Assembly: GCA_043804925.1 (NCBI GenBank)
Contig: JAZDIP010000072.1
Coordinates: 1 to 13,844 of the forward strand
DNA: 13,844 bases
From: ChocPot-Mid sp043804925
GTDB lineage: Bacteria > Bacteroidota > Ignavibacteria > Kapaibacteriales > UBA2268
Reading direction: 5' to 3'
Below, piece by piece: positions 7,440-13,844 of this stretch; position 1 is the first letter of the stretch, and every line of letters begins with the position of its first letter. The notes under the pieces are model-generated. The model saw only the letters and a list, made by a program, of their open reading frames with translations. It searched no databases and was not told where the DNA came from. The translations under genes and the position numbers were made by a program.

Positions 7440-8792
7440 CTATTTTTTGACCGAAATACTTTTTAACACTTTATCAATTATCATTAAACCTTCGGATAAT
7501 TGTTTTTCACTAATGTTTAGAGCAGGTCTGAATCTTACAGACTTTTCACCACAGGATAAAATAATCAGTCCCTCTTTGAAGCAATCACTAATGAATTTTC
7601 CCCTGATATTTTTATCGGGTAAATCGAAAGCACAAAACAGCCCAAGACCGCGAACATTGGAAATTAATTTTGGATATTGATTTTGTAGATTAAATAATTT
7701 ATCTTTCAAGAACTTACCATTCTTTTTTACAGAATCTAATATTTTCTCTTCATCTATTATTTCCAAATACTTCGTAACTCTAACCATATCAACTAAGTTA
7801 CCGCCCCAAGTTGAATTAATCCGGCTGGAAGTATGGAAAACATTTTGCGGGACTTCGTCAATTCTTTCGGTAGCAAGAATTCCACATACCTGCATTTTCT
7901 TTCCAAATACTAAAATATCGGGTACAACATCAAAATTTTGAAAAGCCCACCATTCTCCAGTAATGCCTACACCTGTTTGTATTTCATCGAAAATCAGGAG
8001 TGCCTCGTTTTCATCTGTAAGAACTTTTAACTGCTGAAGGAATTCTTTTCTAAAATGGTTGTCGCCTCCTTCTCCCTGAATTGGTTCGATAATAATAGCG
8101 GCGATATCGTCTTTATTTTGTTCAAATGCAGTTTTAATTTCCCGGATTGCCTGATTTTCACTTTTTATTATATCCTCCATGTTTTCTTCAAGAGGGAAGC
8201 TGACTTTTGGATTTATTATTCTGGGCCAATCGAATTTCGGATAAAAATCGGTTTTTGCCGGGTCAGTATTTGTCAAAGACATAGTATAACCGCTCCTGCC
8301 GTGAAAAGCTTGTTTAAAATGAATTACCTGATGGCCTCTTTCAGTTTTATAGCCCTTTTTGAAATTCTTTCGTACTTTCCAATCGAATGCAGTCTTAAGT
8401 GCATTTTCAACAGCTAAAGCTCCACCTGAGATAAAAAAAGCATATTTAAATTCTTTGGGGACTGCTATTTCAAAAAATGTTTTCACGAAAGTAGCCATTG
8501 CAGAAGTATAAATATCAGAATTTGATGGCTTGTTGAGAGCTACTTCACCTAAAAATTTAATGAACTCATCGTTGTTCAGCTTTTGATGGTTCATACCAAT
8601 CGGCATGGATGCAAAGCAAGTGAAAAAATCCAAATATTTTTTTCCTGTTCTTTGGTCAAGAAAATAAGAACCTTTGCTAAGGTTCATATCCAATACAAAA
8701 TCGAAGCCATCAGCCAGCATATATTTTTTTAATTCGCTTATCACGTCCACCGGCTCAACGTAATATCGAAAATTATTATTCATTATACTCAT
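7440..8792 (-). CDS. lat: L-lysine 6-transaminase (lysine epsilon-aminotransferase)
   Basis: A 450-residue cytoplasmic PLP enzyme, class III aminotransferase fold. It moves the epsilon-amino group of L-lysine to 2-oxoglutarate, giving 2-aminoadipate 6-semialdehyde (which cyclises to piperideine-6-carboxylate) and glutamate. Length and sequence match Mycobacterium tuberculosis LAT (449 aa) nearly end to end: LNKPSNSD, GGALAVENALKTAFDWK, AFHGRSGYT, TNT, FPKFDWPRI-like YPKFDWPRI, EPIQGEGGD, LIFDEIQTG, FGKK-QVCG, RINSTWGGNL and VRFRP. Asp269 should hold the pyridine nitrogen, Lys298 should form the Schiff base, and Glu241 matches the Glu243 gate of LAT. The start is supported by AAGGA 6 nt before the ATG. 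No other lysine-degradation gene adjoins it. It is transcribed towards the propeller gene and divergently from the membrane protein gene. Confusion with ornithine or GABA transaminases is unlikely. Confidence 0.95.
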   Translation of the reverse strand: MSIMNNNFRYYVEPVDVISELKKYMLADGFDFVLDMNLSKGSYFLDQRTGKKYLDFFTCFASMPIGMNHQKLNNDEFIKFLGEVALNKPSNSDIYTSAMATFVKTFFEIAVPKEFKYAFFISGGALAVENALKTAFDWKVRKNFKKGYKTERGHQVIHFKQAFHGRSGYTMSLTNTDPAKTDFYPKFDWPRIINPKVSFPLEENMEDIIKSENQAIREIKTAFEQNKDDIAAIIIEPIQGEGGDNHFRKEFLQQLKVLTDENEALLIFDEIQTGVGITGEWWAFQNFDVVPDILVFGKKMQVCGILATERIDEVPQNVFHTSSRINSTWGGNLVDMVRVTKYLEIIDEEKILDSVKKNGKFLKDKLFNLQNQYPKLISNVRGLGLFCAFDLPDKNIRGKFISDCFKEGLIILSCGEKSVRFRPALNISEKQLSEGLMIIDKVLKSISVKK

Positions 8793-8852
8793 ATTATATC
8801 CTTAAAATAAATAAAAACAATTATCAAAAATGGAAAAAACTGTGATATTTAT

Positions 8853-8990
8853 TTAATTGGATAATAGAGAGTATAGTTGCACCATATGAATTAAGCAGAA
8901 ATAAACATATAGACAACTTAGAAAAGAACCGCCTCTGATGGTTCCTTTCACGGATAATATTTTTGCTGCCGATAATGTTTTACTTCTCAT
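8853..8990 (-). CDS. Doubtful 45-residue ORF upstream of lat
   Basis: ATG at 8990 to TAA at 8853, same strand as lat and ending 60 nt before its start. It begins MRSKTLSAAK, has an IRGGSFLSC segment, then a hydrophobic stretch (CLYVYFCLIHMVQLYSLL). No Shine-Dalgarno sequence is visible. It could be a small membrane peptide, a leader ORF, or a decayed end of an FGE-sulfatase-type domain, in which RGGS(F/W) is common. It may equally be chance in AT-rich DNA. Confidence 0.2.
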   Translation of the reverse strand: MRSKTLSAAKILSVKGTIRGGSFLSCLYVYFCLIHMVQLYSLLSN

Positions 8991-9044
8991 TTTACAAAAT
9001 TATAAATAAACTTTGTGATAACCAAGTCATTACGTAGTAATAAA

Positions 9045-9080
9045 TTTGACAACAATTTAATTTGATATATTTTATATTTG
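9045..9080 (+). promoter_or_regulatory. Candidate promoter of the membrane protein gene
   Basis: TATATTTG (9073-9080) fits the Bacteroidota -7 consensus TAnnTTTG, and TTTGACA (9045-9051) can serve as the -33 element. The spacing (24 nt between TTTG and TATATTTG) is slightly longer than usual, so the assignment is tentative. The implied leader is about 150 nt. Confidence 0.35.
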
Positions 9081-9235
9081 TATTAAAGTTAATATTAAAG
9101 ACAAAAAAAAAGAATTATTAATTTTATAATAATTAATTTTTTTGTAATTTTAAAGATATTTGAGGTACTTGATTCAACTATTTATATAACAGTTAATAAA
9201 TTTAGTTAATTAAAATTTAAGGAGATTAGATAAGT

Positions 9236-10564
9236 ATGGCACATGTATCAGAAGGCAAGAAATATAAAGCAAATGCTCAACATGTAATTTTATTTACAAT
9301 ATTGGTTGTTTCGCTTTTCGTGCTAGTGTTCTTTCAGATAATACCCCGGGGCGTATCAGGATTCGTTGTCCCATTATTTCGGCCGGATGGAGAAAGATTG
9401 GAAAAAATTGGATTTGTTAAATTTGACGGACTTGTTTGGGCTTCTACACCGAAAGAAAACGAGAAAAAATATAAAGGGGGAATCGAAATTAAAAGGGAAT
9501 ACATTAACAGAGAATTTATTTTTGATTTCTCTTTCAAAGAACGTAAAACAGACGTAGATGGTTATGTGAAAGCAAAATATGAGTTTTATGCAAAAAGCGA
9601 AAGGCTGGGTGAATTTCCGATTATACTCGAACCATGGATAGGCTTTTGGATTTTAGCTTTAGTAATATCATTTGTCATATCAGCTTTCATCACCATGACG
9701 TTACCAAGCGGTATTGGACTTTTGGCGGTTTTATTTGAAAAGCAGATAGAAAACACCAAAGTTAAAATCAGATTACAAACCGGTTTTTCGGATGATATTG
9801 TTGAATTATTAATTGCTCCCGACTATAAATTAGCAGAAGAGGACCGGGATAAAGTTGTTTCCATTTATCGCTATATATGGGACAGAACAGTAACCGATGA
9901 CCCTTCATCGAATGTACATTCGCACAGATTTGAAGAAGAATTCGACGACAATACCGATATTGTTTCTTTCAGAAACGGACCTATATATGAAAGAATTAAA
10001 GAATATTATTCGGATTTCGTTGTCAAAGAAATAGAAGATACCAAAGACGGTTTGTATTGGAGGAAAAATCATGTTCTGTTTGGTAAAGGATTAAGACTTT
10101 ACATGGCTCACCACTTTACCGAAAAATATTCAAATAACGTAACCGGTATGGCTTATGGTGGTGCTGCATTTTTGATTGTAGCTATAGGTATCAGAGGTTT
10201 GAAGCTCATTCCTGCTGCTAAACCGTCATTCATATTGCTGGCTGTATTCCTTGAGTTTTCAATGCTTGCACTTATGGCTGTTACTTTATTCTACACTGAA
10301 GAAGAAGAACGTATGGATAAAATGTTAAAGAAGATGGAAGATGCTAACAGAAGTCAGTTGGAAACATTAAGAGGACAGCAACATGATATTCATCAGTTGA
10401 CTAATGCTTTGGTTGGTCAAACTGCTGAAATTATCAAGAGCAGAGTTGAAAAAGCAATTTCGGAATACATGACAAGCAGTGAAAATGTTGATAAAGCTAT
10501 TGCTGCGGAAATTAGCTCGAAGATTATGAAGGGATTACGGGACGCTTACTCAGATAAAAGATAA
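9236..10564 (+). CDS. Four-helix inner-membrane protein of unrecognised family, with GldL-like C-terminal hairpin
   Basis: 442 residues. AAGGAG (9219-9224) precedes the ATG. I do not recognise the full-length family. Layout: TM1 17-37; a ~95-residue, probably periplasmic, region; TM2 134-156; a ~145-residue charged cytoplasmic region; TM3 303-325; a short turn; TM4 331-353; and an 85-residue charged, probably coiled-coil cytoplasmic tail. The positive-inside rule puts both ends in the cytoplasm. TM3-TM4 resemble the GldL helix hairpin: a Tyr-Gly-x-Ala-Ala start (Tyr307), basic residues at the end of TM3 (Arg320, Lys323), Pro-Ala in the turn, and an acidic residue inside TM4 (Glu340), then a Glu-rich exit (TEEEE) and coiled coil. 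GldL is about half this size and has no N-terminal helix pair, so this is at best a divergent relative. The gene stands alone between a long leader and a strong terminator. Confidence 0.75.
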   Translation: MAHVSEGKKYKANAQHVILFTILVVSLFVLVFFQIIPRGVSGFVVPLFRPDGERLEKIGFVKFDGLVWASTPKENEKKYKGGIEIKREYINREFIFDFSFKERKTDVDGYVKAKYEFYAKSERLGEFPIILEPWIGFWILALVISFVISAFITMTLPSGIGLLAVLFEKQIENTKVKIRLQTGFSDDIVELLIAPDYKLAEEDRDKVVSIYRYIWDRTVTDDPSSNVHSHRFEEEFDDNTDIVSFRNGPIYERIKEYYSDFVVKEIEDTKDGLYWRKNHVLFGKGLRLYMAHHFTEKYSNNVTGMAYGGAAFLIVAIGIRGLKLIPAAKPSFILLAVFLEFSMLALMAVTLFYTEEEERMDKMLKKMEDANRSQLETLRGQQHDIHQLTNALVGQTAEIIKSRVEKAISEYMTSSENVDKAIAAEISSKIMKGLRDAYSDKR

Positions 10565-10584
10565 TTAAAAATATGATAAAAATC

Positions 10585-10613
10585 AAAGCCGTTCTTTGGG
10601 ACGGCTTTTTTTA
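10585..10613 (+). terminator. Rho-independent terminator of the membrane protein gene
   Basis: AAAGCCGTTC (10585-10594), loop TTTG, GGACGGCTTT (10599-10608), one G-T wobble, then a run of eight T (10606-10613). It begins 21 nt after the TAA stop and makes the upstream gene a single-gene transcript. Confidence 0.93.
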
Positions 10614-10652
10614 TTAGAATGAGCTAAATTGTTAAATTAAATTTATATACTT

Positions 10653-11150
10653 ATGAAAGAAAAGCAAAATATTAAAATTCGAAGAGCAAGAATTGATGAT
10701 GAAAAATTATTACTTGATTTTATTAGACAATTAGCTGAATATGAGAAATTATCAGATGAGATAACTGCTAATGAGGAACTTATCAAAAATCACTTTTTCA
10801 GTAACTCAAAAATTGCTGAATGTTTAATAGCTGAATACAATGAAAATCCAGTCGGCTTTGCTGTATTCTTTCACAATTTTTCCACTTTCAAAGGAAAACC
10901 GGGGCTTTACCTCGAAGACTTATTTGTTAATCCTGAAATGAGGGGGAAAGGTGTCGGAAAAGCTCTGTTGATTGAGTTGGCAAAAATTGCAAAAGCAAGA
11001 GATTGTGCAAGATTTGAATGGAGTGTGCTTAATTGGAATCAATCTGCAATTGACTTCTATAAAAGTTTAGGTGCTGTACCTATGTCCGATTGGACTGTTT
11101 TCAGATTGGACAATGATGGTATAAATATATTATCAGAAGCAAATGAATGA
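10653..11150 (+). CDS. GNAT N-acetyltransferase, SSAT/thialysine acetyltransferase type
   Basis: 165 residues, a single GNAT domain at the normal length for this family; cytoplasmic. It transfers acetyl from acetyl-CoA to an amine. The acetyl-CoA loop is RGKGVGKALL (Arg97-Leu106). The stretch GLYLEDLFVNPEMRGKGVG (84-102) and FEWSVLNWNQSAIDFYKSLGA (121-141), with Tyr136 as the probable general acid, follow the spermidine/spermine and thialysine N-acetyltransferase (SAT2-like) pattern rather than ribosomal-protein or aminoglycoside acetyltransferases. Family members act on diamines, polyamines or side-chain amines of lysine analogues; the actual substrate here is unknown. It has its own short upstream region after a strong terminator, and no clear Shine-Dalgarno sequence. 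Confidence 0.88.
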   Translation: MKEKQNIKIRRARIDDEKLLLDFIRQLAEYEKLSDEITANEELIKNHFFSNSKIAECLIAEYNENPVGFAVFFHNFSTFKGKPGLYLEDLFVNPEMRGKGVGKALLIELAKIAKARDCARFEWSVLNWNQSAIDFYKSLGAVPMSDWTVFRLDNDGINILSEANE

Positions 11151-11273
11151 TTTTTCCACTATCGTAAAGATATTTGAAATTTCAACAAGTAAAATTTATA
11201 TTACATGGTATCATAATTATTATTAAATTTGACTATTTAACACAATGAATTCTAGAAAAAAAATGAGGTGAAT

Positions 11274-12404
11274 ATGAGATTATCAATTATTACTTTCTTG
11301 TTTGTACTTATTATTGCAAATATAAATAATGCTCAGGAAATTAATAAAAGAGTACTTCTTGAGGAATTCTCAACTGCCCCTTGTGGCTTTTGTCCTGAAG
11401 GTGGCATAATTGCAGAACAATTGATTGGGAAATATCCTGATTTGTACACATTTACTCATCATGCAGGTTTTGGAACTGATAGCATGACAATCAACGAGAG
11501 TAAAACTATTGCAAGTAAATATACAACATTCGCACCTGCCGCTGTAATTGATAGAGGCGATTATCCATGTCCACCTTATACTAAGGAAGGTTATATAGGT
11601 GTATCAAGACAAAAATGGGACAGTATTTGTGCAATAAGATTAAATGAACAAGCTGAAGCTGAAGTATTTATTGAAGAAGTTATATATAATGAATCTGAAA
11701 GAATGCTGAATGTCATTGTTAAAACAAAATTTGCAAATAATATCGGGGAAAATGATTACCGATTAAATTTAGCAATTGTTGAAGATAGTGTTAGCGGTAT
11801 CGGCAAAGGATGGGACCAAAAGAATTATTTTAATAATGACCCAAAATATCCTGACCTTTATCATAAGGGTGATTCAATAGTCGGTTATATTCACAGACAT
11901 GTGCTGAGGGCTTTACCTACAGGGGCTTGGGGTGATGCTTCAGTCATTCCTGCAATTCCTGAAAATGATATTAATTATACCTATACCCTGGAAAATTATA
12001 TGATTCCACAAAACTGGAAACCAAAAGATATCAAATTATTTGCTTTTTTATCAGCATATAATACTGATGTTTTCCAGCATAAGATTTTTAATACTGACGA
12101 AAAAAGATTGATTGAAACACCATCCGACAAACCTGAAGTTTTAATTAAAAATGAAACTCAATTTATAATTAAACCTAATCCGGTAACTAATTTGGCATAT
12201 ATTGAATGTCAATTATCTAAATCATCAAATTGTAAATTTGAATTGTTTGATTCAGGTGGCAGAAAATTGAGAGATATTTATGAAGGTGCTATTATAAATT
12301 CTTCTAATATCTACTTCTATGCATCTGATTTAGCGTCAGGTTTATATTTCATCAAAATAACTTCCAATAATAATGTTATAATCAGAAACTTTATAATATT
12401 ATAA
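11274..12404 (+). CDS. Omp28-related thioredoxin-fold protein with T9SS sorting tail
   Basis: 376 residues. Start: ATG at 11274, with GAGGTG (11265-11270) as ribosome-binding site 3-5 nt upstream; a GTG at 11268 is in frame but lies inside that site. Residues 1-20 are a signal peptide ending ANINNA-Q. The mature N-terminus, RVLLEEFSTAPCGFCPEG, carries a Cys37-x-x-Cys40 thioredoxin-like pair, as in Omp28-related proteins (PF11551). A His-His-Ala-Gly segment and an APAAVIDRG loop follow, the latter at the place of the cis-Pro loop of thioredoxins. Beta-rich sequence comes next, then a T9SS type A tail from ~295 (FIIKPNPVTNLAYIE, ASGLYFIKIT). It is probably exported to the outer membrane or surface. 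Redox activity is plausible from the Cys pair but not shown. A TAAATTTG box (11224-11231) is a possible -7 element. Confidence 0.88.
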   Translation: MRLSIITFLFVLIIANINNAQEINKRVLLEEFSTAPCGFCPEGGIIAEQLIGKYPDLYTFTHHAGFGTDSMTINESKTIASKYTTFAPAAVIDRGDYPCPPYTKEGYIGVSRQKWDSICAIRLNEQAEAEVFIEEVIYNESERMLNVIVKTKFANNIGENDYRLNLAIVEDSVSGIGKGWDQKNYFNNDPKYPDLYHKGDSIVGYIHRHVLRALPTGAWGDASVIPAIPENDINYTYTLENYMIPQNWKPKDIKLFAFLSAYNTDVFQHKIFNTDEKRLIETPSDKPEVLIKNETQFIIKPNPVTNLAYIECQLSKSSNCKFELFDSGGRKLRDIYEGAIINSSNIYFYASDLASGLYFIKITSNNNVIIRNFIIL

Positions 12405-12431
12405 GCTGAAAAACATATTTATACGACAATC

Positions 12432-12475
12432 GTCTCATCAGCATGAGGCAGTATTTATGTCTCTTTTTTATTTTT
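12432..12475 (+). terminator. Weak hairpin and distal T-tract after the Omp28-like gene
   Basis: GTCTCAT (12432-12438), loop CAGC, ATGAGGC (12443-12449), one wobble pair. A T-rich stretch begins only about 13 nt later, so this is not a textbook terminator and the next gene may be reached by read-through. Confidence 0.3.
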
Positions 12476-12488
12476 GTAGGGAGAATTA

Positions 12489-13844
12489 ATGTCAAGAATT
12501 ATTGTTATTTGTCTGCTATTATTTGGATTTTTATTTGAATCGGGATTTTCTCAGGAAAATAATAATCAAAGAAATAATAAATTTGGGATAATTAAAGGTC
12601 AGGTACTTGAAATAGAGTCGCACAAACCTTTGAGCTTTGCTCAGGTTTCAGTATTTAATGTTAAAAATGACAAGCTGGTTGACGGCGCAATTTCAGACAA
12701 AGAAGGAAATTTTATTATCAATAATCTTCCCGAAGGAAAATATTATTTGATGATTAAGTTTATCGGATACGAGAAAAAGAAAGTTAACAGCATTGAGATA
12801 ACAAACGATAATCCGGTATTCGATTTGGAAAAAATTGAACTCGCTTTTTCGAATTATGAAACTGATGGAGTTGAAGTTACTGCCGAGAAACCACTTGTCG
12901 AATTCAAAATGGATAAGAAGGTTGTTAATGTCAATCGAGACCTGATATCTCAAGGTGGTTCCGCTGTTGATGCCCTCCAAAGCGTTCCATCTGTAAATGT
13001 TGATGTTGAGGGAAATGTTACTCTTCGCGGAAGTTCGAATTTTACAGTTTTTATTAATGGCAAACCGAGTGTTCTGACCGGTAGTGATGCTTTGGAACAA
13101 ATACCTGCCGCTACAATCGAGACAATTGAAATTATAACTAATCCATCAGCAAAAAATGACCCTGACGGAGTTGGAGGGATAATCAATATAGTTCTAAAAA
13201 AGGATGCAGAACTCGGTTTGACAGGGATTTTAGATATATCTGCAGGTACAGGTGATAAGTATAGTTCAAATGCACTACTTAATTATCAAATGAAAGGATT
13301 CCGTGTTTTTGGAGGTTTTGACTATAGAGATGATACAAGAAATAATACAGGAAATACTGAATCAATTTATTACTTGGATGATGGCAACAGGCATATAGAT
13401 TCTGACCTTGATGGTAAAAGACTAAGAGCAGGAAGCACACTTAAGGGTGGTATTGGTATTGACATTACTGATGCTAATTCGATTTCATTAGAAGGTAACT
13501 GGGGCGGAATGGAATTTGCCAGAACACATAACTCTAATCTTCATCAATGGTTTGAAGAGACTCCTATTGATTCTTTTTATATCAATAAAAATATAGGTAC
13601 TCATAATAGGGATTTTTACAGTCTGAATTTGAATTTTATACACAATTTCGAAAAAAAAGGACACCAGCTTTCGGCAATGGCATTTTATTCGAATAGTACC
13701 GGTGAGGGTGGTGATTCTCAGGAAGATTTTATTACAGATTCGGTATGGAATATCATTCAAAAAAGCAACAACAATATTAAATCAATTGAAGACGAAAAAT
13801 CTTATGATTACCGGTTTAAAGCTGATTATGTATTGCCTTTGACA
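12489..13844 (+). CDS. TonB-dependent outer-membrane receptor, OMP_b-brl_3 type (3' end cut off)
   Basis: The frame stays open from ATG 12489 to the right edge, 452 codons, so the gene continues outside the window; full members have about 750-950 residues. AGGGAGA (12478-12484) is a strong ribosome-binding site 4 nt before the ATG. Residues 1-21 are a signal peptide (ending ESGFSQ). A CarboxypepD_reg-like beta-sandwich spans ~33-113 (GQVLEIESHKPLSFAQVSV, SDKEGNFIINNLPEGKYYL, FIGYE). The plug spans ~140-238: DALQSVPSVNVDVEGNVTLRGSSN, INGKPSVL, IPAATIETIEIITNPSAK, then GVGGIINIVLKK. Barrel strands start at ~240. No separate TonB box is obvious. The substrate cannot be read from this part; relatives import siderophores, peptides or glycans. 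It lies 84 nt after the Omp28-like gene on the same strand. Confidence 0.93.
   Translation, partial: MSRIIVICLLLFGFLFESGFSQENNNQRNNKFGIIKGQVLEIESHKPLSFAQVSVFNVKNDKLVDGAISDKEGNFIINNLPEGKYYLMIKFIGYEKKKVNSIEITNDNPVFDLEKIELAFSNYETDGVEVTAEKPLVEFKMDKKVVNVNRDLISQGGSAVDALQSVPSVNVDVEGNVTLRGSSNFTVFINGKPSVLTGSDALEQIPAATIETIEIITNPSAKNDPDGVGGIINIVLKKDAELGLTGILDISAGTGDKYSSNALLNYQMKGFRVFGGFDYRDDTRNNTGNTESIYYLDDGNRHIDSDLDGKRLRAGSTLKGGIGIDITDANSISLEGNWGGMEFARTHNSNLHQWFEETPIDSFYINKNIGTHNRDFYSLNLNFIHNFEKKGHQLSAMAFYSNSTGEGGDSQEDFITDSVWNIIQKSNNNIKSIEDEKSYDYRFKADYVLPLT

Larger units (their letters stand above)
8793..9235. other. Divergent intergenic region between lat and the membrane protein gene
   Basis: 443 AT-rich nt that must hold the promoters of both divergent genes. 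Contents: a 45-codon minus-strand ORF (8853-8990) of doubtful status; a short GAACC/GGTTC hairpin (8926-8944) followed on the minus strand by TTTTC; a promoter-like pair on the plus strand (9045-9080); an AT-only inverted repeat AATTATTA/TAATAATT (9113-9120 and 9127-9134); and a good Shine-Dalgarno sequence at 9219. Confidence 0.6.

Noticed and set aside
7378..7680. Plus-strand 100-codon frame opposite the end of lat
   Set aside because: It runs through the lat terminator hairpin and the antisense of a highly conserved gene; no domain features.
8881..9000. Formylglycine-generating (SUMF1-type) domain remnant upstream of lat
   Set aside because: Only a five-residue RGGSF match is visible; the following residues do not align with the family, so it is kept only as a possibility under the small ORF.
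11268..11273. GTG at 11268 as start of the Omp28-like gene
   Set aside because: This GTG is part of the GAGGTG ribosome-binding site; the ATG at 11274 is correctly spaced and gives a normal signal peptide.
12693..13186. Minus-strand open frames opposite the TonB receptor
   Set aside because: They overlap a plus-strand frame that reads as a TonB-dependent receptor without interruption; the minus-strand products show no family features.

Overview
The window looks like chromosomal DNA of an AT-rich member of the Bacteroidota/Chlorobiota (FCB) group, perhaps an Ignavibacteria- or Kapabacteria-like lineage; the exact placement is an inference. The main evidence is three intact or nearly intact proteins, plus one gene remnant, that end in the C-terminal sorting domain of the type IX secretion system (T9SS). 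An Omp28-family protein and a SusC-like/OMP_b-brl_3 TonB-dependent receptor point the same way. Several genes have clear Shine-Dalgarno sequences (9219, 11265, 12478), which many classical Bacteroidetes lack. No rRNA, tRNA, CRISPR array, phage gene or transposase gene was seen.

Layout. 2-2302 (+) is the 3' part of a large IgGFc-binding-type adhesin with a T9SS tail. 2565-4220 (+) is a carboxy-terminal processing protease (S41), followed by a DUF3108 periplasmic protein (4299-5087, +). 5086-5826 has no intact gene. It holds several families of short tandem or dispersed repeats and the orphan 3' end of a lost T9SS substrate gene, closed by a hairpin. 5882-7246 (+) is a BNR/Ycf48-like propeller protein with a T9SS tail. 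It converges on an L-lysine 6-aminotransferase (7440-8792, -); the gap between them holds three copies of a GACAAGCTCAGG-type repeat and a strong terminator for the aminotransferase. 8793-9235 is a divergent regulatory region. 9236-10564 (+) is a four-helix membrane protein of unrecognised family with its own terminator. 10653-11150 (+) is a GNAT acetyltransferase of the SSAT/thialysine type. 11274-12404 (+) is an Omp28-like thioredoxin-fold protein with a T9SS tail. 12489 to the right edge (+) is the first 452 codons of a TonB-dependent receptor.

How the genes fit together. Most of the window serves the cell envelope: secreted or surface proteins, a periplasmic protease and an outer-membrane receptor. 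The aminotransferase starts lysine breakdown through 2-aminoadipate semialdehyde, and the acetyltransferase belongs to a family that acts on lysine analogues and diamines; a link between the two is speculative. The most interesting candidate is the unassigned membrane protein at 9236. Its last two helices and coiled-coil tail resemble the helix hairpin of GldL, the proton-driven motor subunit of T9SS/gliding machinery, but with an N-terminal half that GldL does not have.
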